Positions 8,910 to 15,152 of a stretch of 29,120 bases of DNA are shown here, piece after piece. This DNA is from a virus, in the IMG/VR virus record IMGVR_UViG_3300034104_003861, positions 1 through 29,120 of that record. One strand, 5' to 3'. The notes under the pieces were generated by a model. The model saw only the letters and a list, made by a program, of their open reading frames with translations. It was not told where the DNA came from and did no database searches. Position numbers and translations under genes: made by a program. The first letter of the stretch is position 1. Every line of letters starts with the position of its first letter.

Positions 8910-10070
8910 TTAGAAGGCGAAGTATGAGTCATCGGTGTAGTACTCCTGGCGGATGTGCGTGGCAGCGTAGCGGATGGCATCCATGGCATCATCGAACAGC
9001 TTCACGGGCTCATCGGTTATGATGTCACCGACCTTTTTCCATTTGTAGTTCTCATACTCTTTCTTGATGCGTGGGTCATCCTCACAGAACACCCCGAAGG
9101 TCTTGATGTTGTCGATGCCCTTCTTGACCACCTTGTTGGCGTTCTGCACGTCATAGCCAGCATTGTTCATCTCGGCAATGATTTCAGGGCGTGCGTAGTC
9201 AGCCACGATGGTGACGTGCTTCTCGATGCCGAGGTTGCCCATCTTGTCGATGAGGTTGGTGGTGGTGAGGTAGCTCTCGTATATCACCGGCTCGATGTAG
9301 ATGTCATTGTCGCACCAGTAGACTCGCACCAGTGCAGTCGGGTGATTGTACCCGAAGTCGAGCCCATACACAAAGTTGACGAACCGAGCCGGGCGATGCT
9401 TCACGAATGTCCAGTTGGAGTAGATGTTGCTCTTCGAGATGGCTTTCTCTCCGAGCGCATAGATTTGATACAAGGCTTCATCGGTGCGCTTGAGGTCCTC
9501 AATCTGTCGCTTGATGCTGTCGGGCAGAAATGGGTTGTCTTTGTAGGTTGACTTGATGATGACGCTCTCCTCCATCGGCAGCTCATAGAGCCAGGATGAT
9601 GACTCACTCGGGTTGTAGTCGAAGATGAGCTTTTGCTCGGTCCTCATGTTGAGCTGCTGAAAATCTTCGAACCATAGCTCATTGGCTTCATTGCACCACC
9701 CAAGGTCACGCTTACGACCTCGAATCTTCTGCTCATCATCCACGCTGAAGAACTCCACGATGGACCCATTGCTGAATGTGTAGATGTGCTCTGACTTGTT
9801 GTGGCTCTGCACGTCATATATCTCCATTGCCTTCATGATTTCAAAGAAGTCACGCATCACCGTTGCCCTCAGAGCTGGGAAGGTCTTGCGTACGATGCTG
9901 ACCACCTTGCCAGGATGTTGGAGGCAGTACACCACGATCATTTGGCACAGCGAGTAGGTCTTGCTCGAGCGGCTTCCACCCTCATTAATGATGAAGCGCA
10001 CACCAGGGTCAGCCAGTGCTGTGTAGTTCTTTTCGAAGATGACAGTGCTGTCGATTGAGATTTCAGCCAT
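8910..10070 (-). CDS. terL: Terminase large subunit
   Basis: A 386-residue DNA-packaging motor: an ATPase that pumps DNA into the prohead plus a nuclease that cuts it. The Walker A-type loop GGSRSSKT is at residues 31-38 and the Walker B region LGWCNEANEL at 123-132 with catalytic Glu128. The C-terminal RNase H-like nuclease shows GLDFGYNHPTA with Asp238, VADYARPE with Asp291, and FDDAMDAIRYA with Asp361/Asp364. This is the Terminase_3/PBSX-type arrangement, at a normal if slightly short length. It lies 77 bases downstream of the small subunit, with a -7-like promoter element between them at 10131-10138. It is about 13 kb from the portal gene, an unusual separation. Confidence 0.95.
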   Translation of the reverse strand: MAEISIDSTVIFEKNYTALADPGVRFIINEGGSRSSKTYSLCQMIVVYCLQHPGKVVSIVRKTFPALRATVMRDFFEIMKAMEIYDVQSHNKSEHIYTFSNGSIVEFFSVDDEQKIRGRKRDLGWCNEANELWFEDFQQLNMRTEQKLIFDYNPSESSSWLYELPMEESVIIKSTYKDNPFLPDSIKRQIEDLKRTDEALYQIYALGEKAISKSNIYSNWTFVKHRPARFVNFVYGLDFGYNHPTALVRVYWCDNDIYIEPVIYESYLTTTNLIDKMGNLGIEKHVTIVADYARPEIIAEMNNAGYDVQNANKVVKKGIDNIKTFGVFCEDDPRIKKEYENYKWKKVGDIITDEPVKLFDDAMDAIRYAATHIRQEYYTDDSYFAF

Positions 10071-10130
10071 AGGTCAAGTTTAGGCAATAGGGATGCTATA
10101 CGAGTATTTCTCTCATATAGCCACTTCCCA

Positions 10131-10138
10131 CAAATATA
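10131..10138 (-). promoter_or_regulatory. Bacteroidota-type -7 element before terL
   Basis: On the minus strand TATATTTG matches the TAnnTTTG -7 consensus of Bacteroidota primary-sigma promoters exactly, preceded by GC. It lies in the 77-base gap between the two terminase genes, about 60 bases before the terL start. No clear TTTG -33 element is found at 19-22 bases upstream, so it may be weak or activator dependent. Confidence 0.5.
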
Positions 10139-10147
10139 GCAATAATA

Positions 10148-10576
10148 CTATTCAGTAGGTCTAATTATGTTCACCTTCACCTCGGAGATGCTCTGCCCTC
10201 CAGAAGTGATGTCAGTCTTTTCAGTCAGACCATTCAGTCGTTGAGTGATGGAAGCATTGAACTGTCCAACCATGCCGCCCTTGATTTGGTCATCTCTGAT
10301 TTCATCGCTTATATGCGTACAGATTGTAGTAAACGTTGAATATCTCCCATCTGTATTCGCAAAGTAATCATTCACCACAAGACCTTTGTCATGACAGAAT
10401 ACTCTGAATCCACTCATTGTCAATGGCACCTCAAGTGGAATCGGTTCAGCCTTCCCAGTCTTATTTGAAAGAGCATAAGAATATCGTGGATTCTCTTTGA
10501 CGTGCTTTTTATACTCAACGAAAAGCTGATATAGGTCCTCTGGCTCTTCGAAATTTCTTGGTCTACCAGTTTTCAT
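10148..10576 (-). CDS. terS: Terminase small subunit
   Basis: A 142-residue protein immediately upstream of the large terminase. The N-terminus MKTGRPRNFEEPEDLYQLF and the pattern of a helix, then YKKHVKENP, then LTMSGFRVFCHDKGL, are typical of DNA-packaging gp3-like small terminases of Bacteroidota phages, which recognise the packaging site and form a ring. Residues about 80-115 (YSTFTTICTHISDEIRDDQIKGGMVGQ) form the usual central helices, followed by NASITQRLNGLTEKTD near the C-terminus, commonly seen in this family. Its ATG overlaps the stop of the 158-residue gene by four bases. The assignment rests on these patterns and on adjacency. Confidence 0.85.
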   Translation of the reverse strand: MKTGRPRNFEEPEDLYQLFVEYKKHVKENPRYSYALSNKTGKAEPIPLEVPLTMSGFRVFCHDKGLVVNDYFANTDGRYSTFTTICTHISDEIRDDQIKGGMVGQFNASITQRLNGLTEKTDITSGGQSISEVKVNIIRPTE

Positions 10577-11049
10577 ATCAATCCTAAGCCTTTAAGTTTA
10601 CTTTCTGCCCAATCCTTTCCCGTTTTGCCACCCCACAGAAGGAATGAAACGTATCCGCAGTCCTCAGGTGCTGAGTCCTCGAATGTAGGCTCTGCCCTGG
10701 AGAGGTATGAGTACATTCGTTTGATTGTGTCCACAGATATTGGCTCCTTGTTTGCGAGCTGCTGTCCTCTGACCTTACCGACTTGCGTGGCGCATTTGTT
10801 CCCGAGTTCTTTGTTGAGCTCGATTCCTCTGCGTGCGTTGTTGCGAACCGAGTCAGGATAGTCGGAGTATGTTTTCTCTGCGAATGCCGCTCTGTATTTT
10901 GAGAATGCGCTCATCTTTGACTCTTCCCACATAGAATTGCACACAGCATATCGCTGGTCATTCTCTGGAAAGTCCTGGAGTGCCTCCTCATCGCCCATGC
11001 AGCGATTGAGGAAATCATCCTTGGTTTCGTTTGGTGTTGGCTTTGGCAT
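10573..11049 (-). CDS. Conserved phage protein next to terminase, unknown function
   Basis: A 158-residue protein with two recognisable parts. Residues 1-45 (MPKPTPNETKDDFLNRCMGD, then QRYAVCNSMWEE) form a short module with two cysteines that I recall as a stand-alone or C-terminal module in phage structural and protease-type proteins. Residues about 55-158 contain YPDSVRNNARRGIELNKELG, VGKVRGQQLANKEPIS, IKRMYSYLSRAE and FLLWGGKTGKDWAESKL, a pattern I have seen in diverse phage proteins near packaging and capsid genes. The arginine-rich helices could bind DNA. It is coupled to the small terminase by a 4-base overlap, which suggests a packaging or head role. No function is proven. Confidence 0.6.
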   Translation of the reverse strand: MPKPTPNETKDDFLNRCMGDEEALQDFPENDQRYAVCNSMWEESKMSAFSKYRAAFAEKTYSDYPDSVRNNARRGIELNKELGNKCATQVGKVRGQQLANKEPISVDTIKRMYSYLSRAEPTFEDSAPEDCGYVSFLLWGGKTGKDWAESKLKGLGLI

Positions 11050-11296
11050 TGGTTTTTCTTTTTCGTTTTGGTTTTGTTACTTTCGGAGCTTCCGTCTGCT
11101 CATCTGCCTCGATGCCTTCATATCGAATGCACTGCTCTGGTGCAGTTGTGGTCTCCTTTTCGAACAAATAGCCGAATCCGATGCTGACATAGTATCGGTA
11201 TCTGTTCACATCTATATTGTCAACAACCACTGTCATGTTTCCGAGCGTGGTATTCTTGACGATAGTCTTGCCCTTGTATTCATCTTTTATTTTCAT
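11015..11296 (-). CDS. Hypothetical basic-tailed protein, 93 aa
   Basis: A 93-residue protein. The first 55 residues look like a small beta domain (KIKDEYKGKTIVKNTTLGNM, then VNRYRYYVSIGFGYLFE), and the last 25 are strongly basic and disordered-looking (KVTKPKRKRKTNAKANTKRN). A folded domain with a lysine/arginine tail suggests nucleic-acid or capsid binding; a small beta domain beside the terminase is a head-completion or decoration candidate. It overlaps the next gene by 35 bases and the upstream sigma-like gene by 17 bases. The family is not recognised. Confidence 0.55.
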   Translation of the reverse strand: MKIKDEYKGKTIVKNTTLGNMTVVVDNIDVNRYRYYVSIGFGYLFEKETTTAPEQCIRYEGIEADEQTEAPKVTKPKRKRKTNAKANTKRNQG

Positions 11297-11813
11297 AGTG
11301 TATGGATTTAAGCGTGTTTTTTATGTCTGCGATTAGGTAGTGTGCTGAGGTGTTTGGTATATTGAAGTAACTCGCCATAGATCGTGCCGTTGTGAGTCCC
11401 TTGTCGAAGTATGCATTGGCGACTGCAATCTTGACGTTGTCTGTGAGCCCATCTCGGTAGATGTCCACCGATGACTTCCATCCCTGGTATTTCTGTTCGA
11501 TTGCGATTTTGTAGTTGAGGTCCTCCCCATCATCGAAAGTGTCAGGAACTGAGAGTTCTGATGCCAGGATTCGCTCATCCTTGAAGCTGTTGACGTTTTT
11601 CCAAATGACTTGCCGCTTGATTGAGTTGAGGATATAGCTCTTGACCTTGCCGACATCCTCGGTGTTGTCATTGATTTCGAGACAGTGAAGGTATGCGTTG
11701 GAGATGACCGTATCGATTGTGAGTTTCGGATTGTACTTGGAGCAGAAATACCTGGTGTATCGGTACAGCTCCTCATAGTGGGACGATATGTAGCGGTCAA
11801 GCGTTGCTTTCAT
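11280..11813 (-). CDS. Putative sigma-70-like regulator
   Basis: A 177-residue protein. The N-terminal 75 residues (MKATLDRYISSHYEELYRYT, then KSYILNSIKRQVIWKNVNSF) resemble sigma-factor region 2, a helical core for polymerase binding and -10 recognition. The C-terminal part (TTARSMASYFNIPNTSAHYL, then IADIKNTLKSI) resembles a helix-turn-helix like region 4. An upstream in-frame start exists at 11873, but 11813 is preferred because it leaves only a 17-base overlap with the upstream gene. A place at the head of the terminase and tail genes would suit a late-gene regulator. Resemblance is by eye and weak; a plain DNA-binding protein is the alternative. Confidence 0.45.
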   Translation of the reverse strand: MKATLDRYISSHYEELYRYTRYFCSKYNPKLTIDTVISNAYLHCLEINDNTEDVGKVKSYILNSIKRQVIWKNVNSFKDERILASELSVPDTFDDGEDLNYKIAIEQKYQGWKSSVDIYRDGLTDNVKIAVANAYFDKGLTTARSMASYFNIPNTSAHYLIADIKNTLKSIHYENKR

Positions 11814-11997
11814 ACCAGTTAGTGAAATCTTTGTACCAGATTTTGCGTCTGATTTGCGAGCAGAAGCACTCACGGTCGGGCTGTCCGGTCACGCTGACCT
11901 TGATAGCCTTGAGTCTGTTCAGCACTTTCTTGGTGAGACGTTCTTTCTCATCCATTTCTTGCACTGCTGTGATGTATTCTATTTGCTCTCTATCCAT
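11797..11997 (-). CDS. Small hypothetical protein with C-x-C motif, 66 aa
   Basis: Starts MDREQIEYITAVQEMDEKER and has a helical, charged first half and a C-terminal CFCSQIRRKIWYKDFTNWYE segment with two cysteines and many aromatic and basic residues. Short proteins ending with this C-x-C and F-x-x-W-Y pattern occur in Bacteroidota phages, without known function. The start at 11997 is chosen because it overlaps the upstream membrane-protein gene by only 19 bases; the frame is open farther upstream but would overlap the neighbour heavily. Confidence 0.55.
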   Translation of the reverse strand: MDREQIEYITAVQEMDEKERLTKKVLNRLKAIKVSVTGQPDRECFCSQIRRKIWYKDFTNWYESNA

Positions 11998-12227
11998 TCG
12001 CTGATGATGTAGGCACCCATCGCTGTGATTGCTGCCGTATATATATTGCCTGAGAGTATCAGAGCAGTCCAAAATGAGGTACACTTCCAGCATCCGAATC
12101 CAGCGTGAATGTAATCACCGAGCTTGGAGCTTGGGATGACTCTCATAAACGTGAAGTCGATGACCCAGTGCAGAGGCTCGAAGTTGGCAATCAGCCACCC
12201 GAGTGCGAGGTATTGTATCAGTTCCAT
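11979..12227 (-). CDS. Small membrane protein with CWKC motif, 82 aa
   Basis: An 82-residue hydrophobic protein. The N-terminal segment (MELIQYLALGWLIANFEPLH) and the C-terminal segment (FWTALILSGNIYTAAITAMG) look like membrane helices, and between them lies GFGCWKCTSFWTA with a C-x-x-C pair. A conserved C-x-x-C followed by an aromatic motif in a short membrane protein resembles the DUF1360 group of phage proteins of unknown function. It overlaps the preceding 38-residue membrane protein by 10 bases and the next gene by 19, so all are cotranscribed. A role in the membrane is likely; a lysis-related role is possible but not supported. Confidence 0.6.
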   Translation of the reverse strand: MELIQYLALGWLIANFEPLHWVIDFTFMRVIPSSKLGDYIHAGFGCWKCTSFWTALILSGNIYTAAITAMGAYIISEWIESK

Positions 12228-12334
12228 AGGTCAAAGATAGTTTTAATAATTAAAATGATAGCAACTGCTGTCAAGAGTATCATGGTGCCGATTGCAGCCA
12301 TCTCCTCACGTTGATCGTTTTGGTTTAGTTTCAT
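12218..12334 (-). CDS. Tiny single-pass membrane protein, 38 aa
   Basis: A 38-residue product: a charged N-terminus MKLNQNDQREEMAAIG followed by one membrane segment TMILLTAVAIILIIKTIFDLW. Charge distribution predicts the N-terminus in the cytoplasm. The ATG overlaps the stop of the 52-residue gene by four bases, and its 3' end overlaps the 82-residue membrane protein by 10 bases, which supports real translation. Function unknown. Confidence 0.55.
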   Translation of the reverse strand: MKLNQNDQREEMAAIGTMILLTAVAIILIIKTIFDLWN

Positions 12335-12489
12335 TGTTCGTCTTTTACTATTTCTAATGTTCCATTGATTGAATAGCCAGTCAATCGAATCAACTGCTCG
12401 ATGTGATAAATCAAGTCCTCAAGTTCCACATCCTCGTGGTCAAACTCATAGCTTGCTTTATGTCCGTAGTGGGTTATTTCTATTTTCAT
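12331..12489 (-). CDS. Small acidic protein, 52 aa, first gene after the terminator
   Basis: A 52-residue acidic protein starting MKIEITHYGHKASYEFDHED, with a helix ELEDLIYHIEQLIRLTGYS and a final strand (GTLEIVKDEQ). It is the first gene of the packaging/tail block: its ATG is 15 bases after the T tract of an intrinsic terminator (12508-12534), so any transcript reaching it must read through that terminator or start just inside the gap. It overlaps the next gene by four bases. No family is recognised. Confidence 0.6.
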   Translation of the reverse strand: MKIEITHYGHKASYEFDHEDVELEDLIYHIEQLIRLTGYSINGTLEIVKDEQ

Positions 12490-12507
12490 TGTTCTTGTTG
12501 TTTAGTT

Positions 12508-12534
12508 TAAAAAAGCCTTTTTTCTCGGAAGGCT
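12508..12534 (-). terminator. Intrinsic terminator before the packaging/tail block
   Basis: Minus-strand AGCCTT (12534-12529), a 9-base loop, AAGGCT (12519-12514), then a run of Ts. It follows the last early gene (12648) and the structured leader and stands 15 bases ahead of the next start codon at 12489. Confidence 0.75.
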
Positions 12535-12640
12535 AACCTATCTCCCTACGTTGAGAACCGCAGCCAATGCACGGCAGTCTACGTTCAACTCGTCAGTTGC
12601 ATCTCTCGTTTACATTTCGTGTTTAGATATGTGGCAATTT
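12535..12640 (-). ncRNA. Candidate structured RNA / attenuator leader
   Basis: The non-coding gap 12490-12647 on the minus strand folds by eye into stable elements. One is a stem CAACT/AGTTG with a GACG loop (12586-12599). Another is a hairpin whose arms are 12571-12578 and 12557-12564 (ACTGCCGT/GCTGCGGT, seven pairs counting wobbles and one mismatch, 6-base loop). A closing stem GTTGA/TCAAC (12585-12589 with 12550-12554) surrounds that hairpin. The first and closing stems share GTTG and are mutually exclusive, and the RNA ends at an intrinsic terminator. That is the layout of a riboswitch, attenuator or small RNA. No known class is recognised and no energy was calculated. Confidence 0.45.
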
Positions 12641-12647
12641 TTACCCC

Positions 12648-12872
12648 TTATCCTTGTCCAGTTTTTTGCTCAATAAACTTGACATCTGCCTTCAGCTTCT
12701 CAATATACAGCGTGGCATCCATCAATTCCTCCTGGAGATGATTCAACCAATCGGTGAGGTTTAGGTCGTCACGATCTAAAGTGCGCCCATATTTCTCGAT
12801 CCCGAGCTGGCTGCGCTCATAATACTTCGCCAGTACCTTGAGAACGATTGGGTCTTGTATTTGCTGTTCCAT
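12648..12872 (-). CDS. MazG-like small protein, 74 aa
   Basis: A 74-residue helical protein: AKYYERSQLGIEKYGRTLDR, then LTDWLNHLQEELMDATLYIE. The E-E-L-x-D (EELMD) sequence followed by a second helix is the metal-binding half of MazG/dATP pyrophosphohydrolase-type all-alpha nucleotide hydrolases, which cleave (d)NTPs to (d)NMP and pyrophosphate. Short versions like this are common in phage genomes and may act as dimers or only share the fold. It is the last gene of the early block, overlapping the preceding gene by one base, and is followed by the structured non-coding segment. Activity is not established from the sequence. Confidence 0.55.
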   Translation of the reverse strand: MEQQIQDPIVLKVLAKYYERSQLGIEKYGRTLDRDDLNLTDWLNHLQEELMDATLYIEKLKADVKFIEQKTGQG

Positions 12873-13060
12873 TAGTTAAGGCTTGACCATTGTTCATAGA
12901 ATTCTTCTGGAGTCACTTCCGAGATGTGTACTTCATCCGAGAAGGTGAGCACGATGCAAGTGTTGACACCTGGCATCATGTTGAATAAGTCGTGCACCCT
13001 TGCAACCAAGCTATCGAGGTTGTCATTTTTGGTGCCTATGTATGCGATGAAATACTTCAT
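12872..13060 (-). CDS. Small hypothetical protein, 62 aa
   Basis: Starts MKYFIAYIGTKNDNLDSLVA and ends SEVTPEEFYEQWSSL. It looks like a compact alpha/beta unit with a strand at each side of one helix (ARVHDLFNMMPGVNTCIVLTF). The ATG at 13060 overlaps the previous stop (TAATG), preferred to a GTG at 13072. It shares one base with the start of the MazG-like gene. Function unknown. Confidence 0.5.
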   Translation of the reverse strand: MKYFIAYIGTKNDNLDSLVARVHDLFNMMPGVNTCIVLTFSDEVHISEVTPEEFYEQWSSLN

Positions 13061-13431
13061 TAATATATCCACTTGAAAAATCTTCGAATGAGACCGAGCT
13101 CTTTTGAAGGTGAAGGTTTTGAGACAACCACTTTATGGTTGTTTTTGATATCATTATTAGCTCTCAATTCTTTATTTATATGAGACACATATGCTCTAAA
13201 TTCACGAAGCATTTTGACATCTGGTTGATGAGATTCATTCCAAATATATAGTCCTTTTTTATCTTTATACACAATTCCTTTCTTTTTCAAGAATGTCTCC
13301 CATTGACTATTGACTCTATATTTATCAACATATGGTCTAATCACAGACACATTATTGAATTTCATTTCAAATTTCAATTCGTTAAGGAATGAGATGTACT
13401 TTTTTTCTGTTATTTTTTTCTTTTGATTCAT
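13060..13431 (-). CDS. Hypothetical basic protein, 123 aa
   Basis: A 123-residue lysine-rich protein (MNQKKKITEKKYISFLNELK). The middle reads like a winged-helix-like or small alpha/beta domain (SVIRPYVDKYRVNSQWETFL, then KKGIVYKDKKGLYIWNES), and the end has aromatic and basic residues (LIRRFFKWIY). Strong positive charge suggests nucleic-acid binding. It is more AT-rich than neighbouring genes, for example in its K/N codons, which may mark later acquisition. It lies 16 bases after a small helix-turn-helix gene in the early block. No family is recognised. Confidence 0.55.
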   Translation of the reverse strand: MNQKKKITEKKYISFLNELKFEMKFNNVSVIRPYVDKYRVNSQWETFLKKKGIVYKDKKGLYIWNESHQPDVKMLREFRAYVSHINKELRANNDIKNNHKVVVSKPSPSKELGLIRRFFKWIY

Positions 13432-13447
13432 AATTTGTTGTTTTAAT

Positions 13448-13648
13448 TCATTTCATTAGGAAGTTGAAGGCTTGAATATAGAACTCATCGCCCACCCCAT
13501 TGCCTTTCATGAATCTGGTCAATGTGTAGTAGTTGAGATTCATATCTTCAGCCAAGTGAGTCATCCGATATCTCTTGGAGAGTCGGGACCTCAACTCTTT
13601 ATGGATGAAGTCCCGAATGTTCTCGCCATCAGAAAGGTAAATCGTCAT
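13448..13648 (-). CDS. Small helix-turn-helix protein, 66 aa
   Basis: A 66-residue protein beginning MTIYLSDGENIRDFIHKELR. The middle (SKRYRMTHLAEDMNLNYYTL, then TRFMKGNGVGDEFYIQAFNF) fits a Cro/C1-like helix-turn-helix: helix, turn with hydrophobic L-A-x-x-M, recognition helix with N-Y-Y-T-L-T-R. The frame is open up to 13786, but starts at 13657 or 13648 are preferred because longer versions would overlap the SSB-like gene by over 100 bases. It probably regulates early genes or aids replication. Target unknown. Confidence 0.55.
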   Translation of the reverse strand: MTIYLSDGENIRDFIHKELRSRLSKRYRMTHLAEDMNLNYYTLTRFMKGNGVGDEFYIQAFNFLMK

Positions 13649-13943
13649 CGATTTCATCTGAGATAGGTTTTGATGGTGCTGCGATGCGGATATCCCATGC
13701 ATTAAGGCTGACATAATACTTGCCGTTGTACTCTCTGCCTCGAAGGTCAAACTTGACCTCGCATTCTTGACCGACTTTGGCTCCATCCAGGAACTTCACT
13801 CGCTCATTAACTGCTTGGAACTGTACCAACTGCGGATACTTGTCACCGATTGAGAGCACGAACTCTCTGATGTTCATTTTCTCACTTACTTGTTTGGCTT
13901 CACCGAGTAGGTGAATGGTGCCTTTTGCTTTTAGCTCTTCCAT
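13629..13943 (-). CDS. SSB-like protein (DUF3127-type) with acidic C-terminal tip
   Basis: A 104-residue protein. Residues 1-85 match the DUF3127 style of single-domain OB-fold-like proteins from Bacteroidota: KGTIHLLGEAKQVSEKMNIR, EFVLSIGDKYPQLVQFQAV, DLRGREYNGKYYVSLNAWDI. The last residues SDEIDDDLPF form an acidic tip ending in a proline and aromatic residue, like the C-terminal tail by which bacterial SSBs recruit repair and replication enzymes. It sits with an ERF annealing protein and a PD-(D/E)XK nuclease upstream. A role in coating single-stranded DNA during replication and recombination is therefore likely. The fold is inferred, not shown. Confidence 0.75.
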   Translation of the reverse strand: MEELKAKGTIHLLGEAKQVSEKMNIREFVLSIGDKYPQLVQFQAVNERVKFLDGAKVGQECEVKFDLRGREYNGKYYVSLNAWDIRIAAPSKPISDEIDDDLPF

Positions 13944-13945
13944 TT

Positions 13946-14563
13946 TTATTTGTTATTTAATCGTTCATAATATTCATGATATAAATCTGATGCTTCCTTC
14001 AATCGAGCAATCATCTTCTCCTCAAGCAACTCATCTCTGTCAAACCAAAGGGCTGTGATTCTTTTCTCTGGCGCATGGTGGTCAACTCTATGGAGCTGGA
14101 GGTTCTCGTATTCGTTTAGGAACTCATCCCAAGTGGTGACCATGCAGTATACAAGCTCGGCACATGGTTTGTCATAAAGCATCATGTATGCTCGAAGCTG
14201 CCATTCATACTCTGGCTTGTATGCATCCTCTTCAAACTCTGGGAATGTATCTAATGACCACGATGTTTTGACATCGATGATGCGGTCCTCTATTACGATA
14301 TCAGCCGTACCAATGAGATAGTCATTCTCAATGGTGATATCGTTCTTGACGTAGTTGGTGAACCTAACCGAGTTGAGCAGATTGATTGACTCCAGCTCTT
14401 GCTCTCTACCTTTCCAGATGTACTTATTGTTGAGTTCTGTGGTGTAGTTGTAGAAGTCCTCCTTTGCACACTGCTTGATGTAGCTTTTGGCTGTCTCTCC
14501 GATGCTGTCCTTGGCTCTGCCATTTGTCATCAGCTTACCGATTTGCGATGGATGCCATTTCAT
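13946..14563 (-). CDS. PD-(D/E)XK nuclease (YqaJ/RecB-like exonuclease)
   Basis: A 205-residue nuclease. After an N-terminal KWHPSQIGKLMTNGR it shows the PD-(D/E)XK core: a helix glutamate in WKGREQELESI (about 50-57), GTADIVIEDRIIDVKTS (about 84-100, Asp and D-V-K giving the metal-binding D...D-x-K), and the glutamine helix EYEWQLRAYMMLYD (about 114-127). This is the lambda-exonuclease/YqaJ/RecB-like pattern that chews duplex ends to make 3' single strands. It starts four bases inside the ERF annealing gene (ATGA overlap), forming a nuclease plus annealing-protein pair as in phage recombination modules, with an SSB-like protein next. Confidence 0.8.
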   Translation of the reverse strand: MKWHPSQIGKLMTNGRAKDSIGETAKSYIKQCAKEDFYNYTTELNNKYIWKGREQELESINLLNSVRFTNYVKNDITIENDYLIGTADIVIEDRIIDVKTSWSLDTFPEFEEDAYKPEYEWQLRAYMMLYDKPCAELVYCMVTTWDEFLNEYENLQLHRVDHHAPEKRITALWFDRDELLEEKMIARLKEASDLYHEYYERLNNK

Positions 14564-15093
14564 AGTGCGAGAGCTTTGAGTTGTACTTCAGTGAGCGCAT
14601 AGTTGGAAGCCAACTGTTCTGCTGTGTACTTGCCAGCTTCGATTGCTTCGAGTGCTGATTTGAATCGCTCTGCATTGATTGTTGGCTTTCCTTGAGGAGC
14701 AGCAGCCGTTGTATTGCCATCATCATCCACAGCTTGAAGTGATAGAAGTGACTGCAAAGTACCTCTACGGAAGTAAGTGACGGCAGCGAGCACCTTTTGT
14801 GGGTCTGTGATGACTGGAAGGCTCATGAATGACTCGATGACCTCACCAGAGTCGATGTCGATGATACGAGTCACCACATCATTGCCAACCACTGGCTGCA
14901 AGAGTAGCAGTCCATGCTCGTGGAGGATAGGCTCCACCGTTGTGAGCAGCGCATTGATGTCAGCATAGCTCTTTTTGAAATGAGGATTCGTTGCATTCTT
15001 TGCAACCTTTCCGATCTGCTGCTTGGCAGCGTGTAATTTTTGCCAAATGTTCATTGGCTCTGCGAGTGTAGCCTCCGCTTTCTTTGTACTCAT
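14560..15093 (-). CDS. erf: ERF-family single-strand annealing protein
   Basis: A 177-residue protein of the ERF superfamily, which anneals complementary single strands in phage recombination. The core (NIWQKLHAAKQQIGKVAKN, then NPHFKKSYADINALLTTVEP, then EHGLLLLQPVV, then SGEVIESFMSLPVI, then DPQKVLAAVTYFRRGTLQSL) matches the family pattern, including the K-x-x-Y-A-D-I-N motif and the Y-x-R-R-x-x-L segment. The C-terminal 45 residues after AVDDDGNT are a flexible linker plus a small helical tail. A promoter-like pair (TTTG 21 bases before TATATTTA) lies at 15120-15152, so this gene may start a recombination subunit of the early block. Confidence 0.85.
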   Translation of the reverse strand: MSTKKAEATLAEPMNIWQKLHAAKQQIGKVAKNATNPHFKKSYADINALLTTVEPILHEHGLLLLQPVVGNDVVTRIIDIDSGEVIESFMSLPVITDPQKVLAAVTYFRRGTLQSLLSLQAVDDDGNTTAAAPQGKPTINAERFKSALEAIEAGKYTAEQLASNYALTEVQLKALAL

Positions 15094-15119
15094 AATTGTT
15101 TTTTTGTTGTTTTGAATTG

Positions 15120-15152
15120 TAAATATACGCTTTTATTTGATTGATTCACAAA
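15120..15152 (-). promoter_or_regulatory. Early promoter before the ERF gene
   Basis: Minus strand: TTTG (15152-15149), 21 bases, TATATTTA (15127-15120), preceded by GCG. This fits the Bacteroidota -33/-7 layout. It overlaps the 3' end of the nuclease gene 15133-15591 and lies 27 bases before the ERF start. Confidence 0.6.

Noticed and set aside
8955-9551. 198-codon plus-strand frame
   Set aside because: Antisense to the terminase large subunit, whose motifs are clear; no start context.
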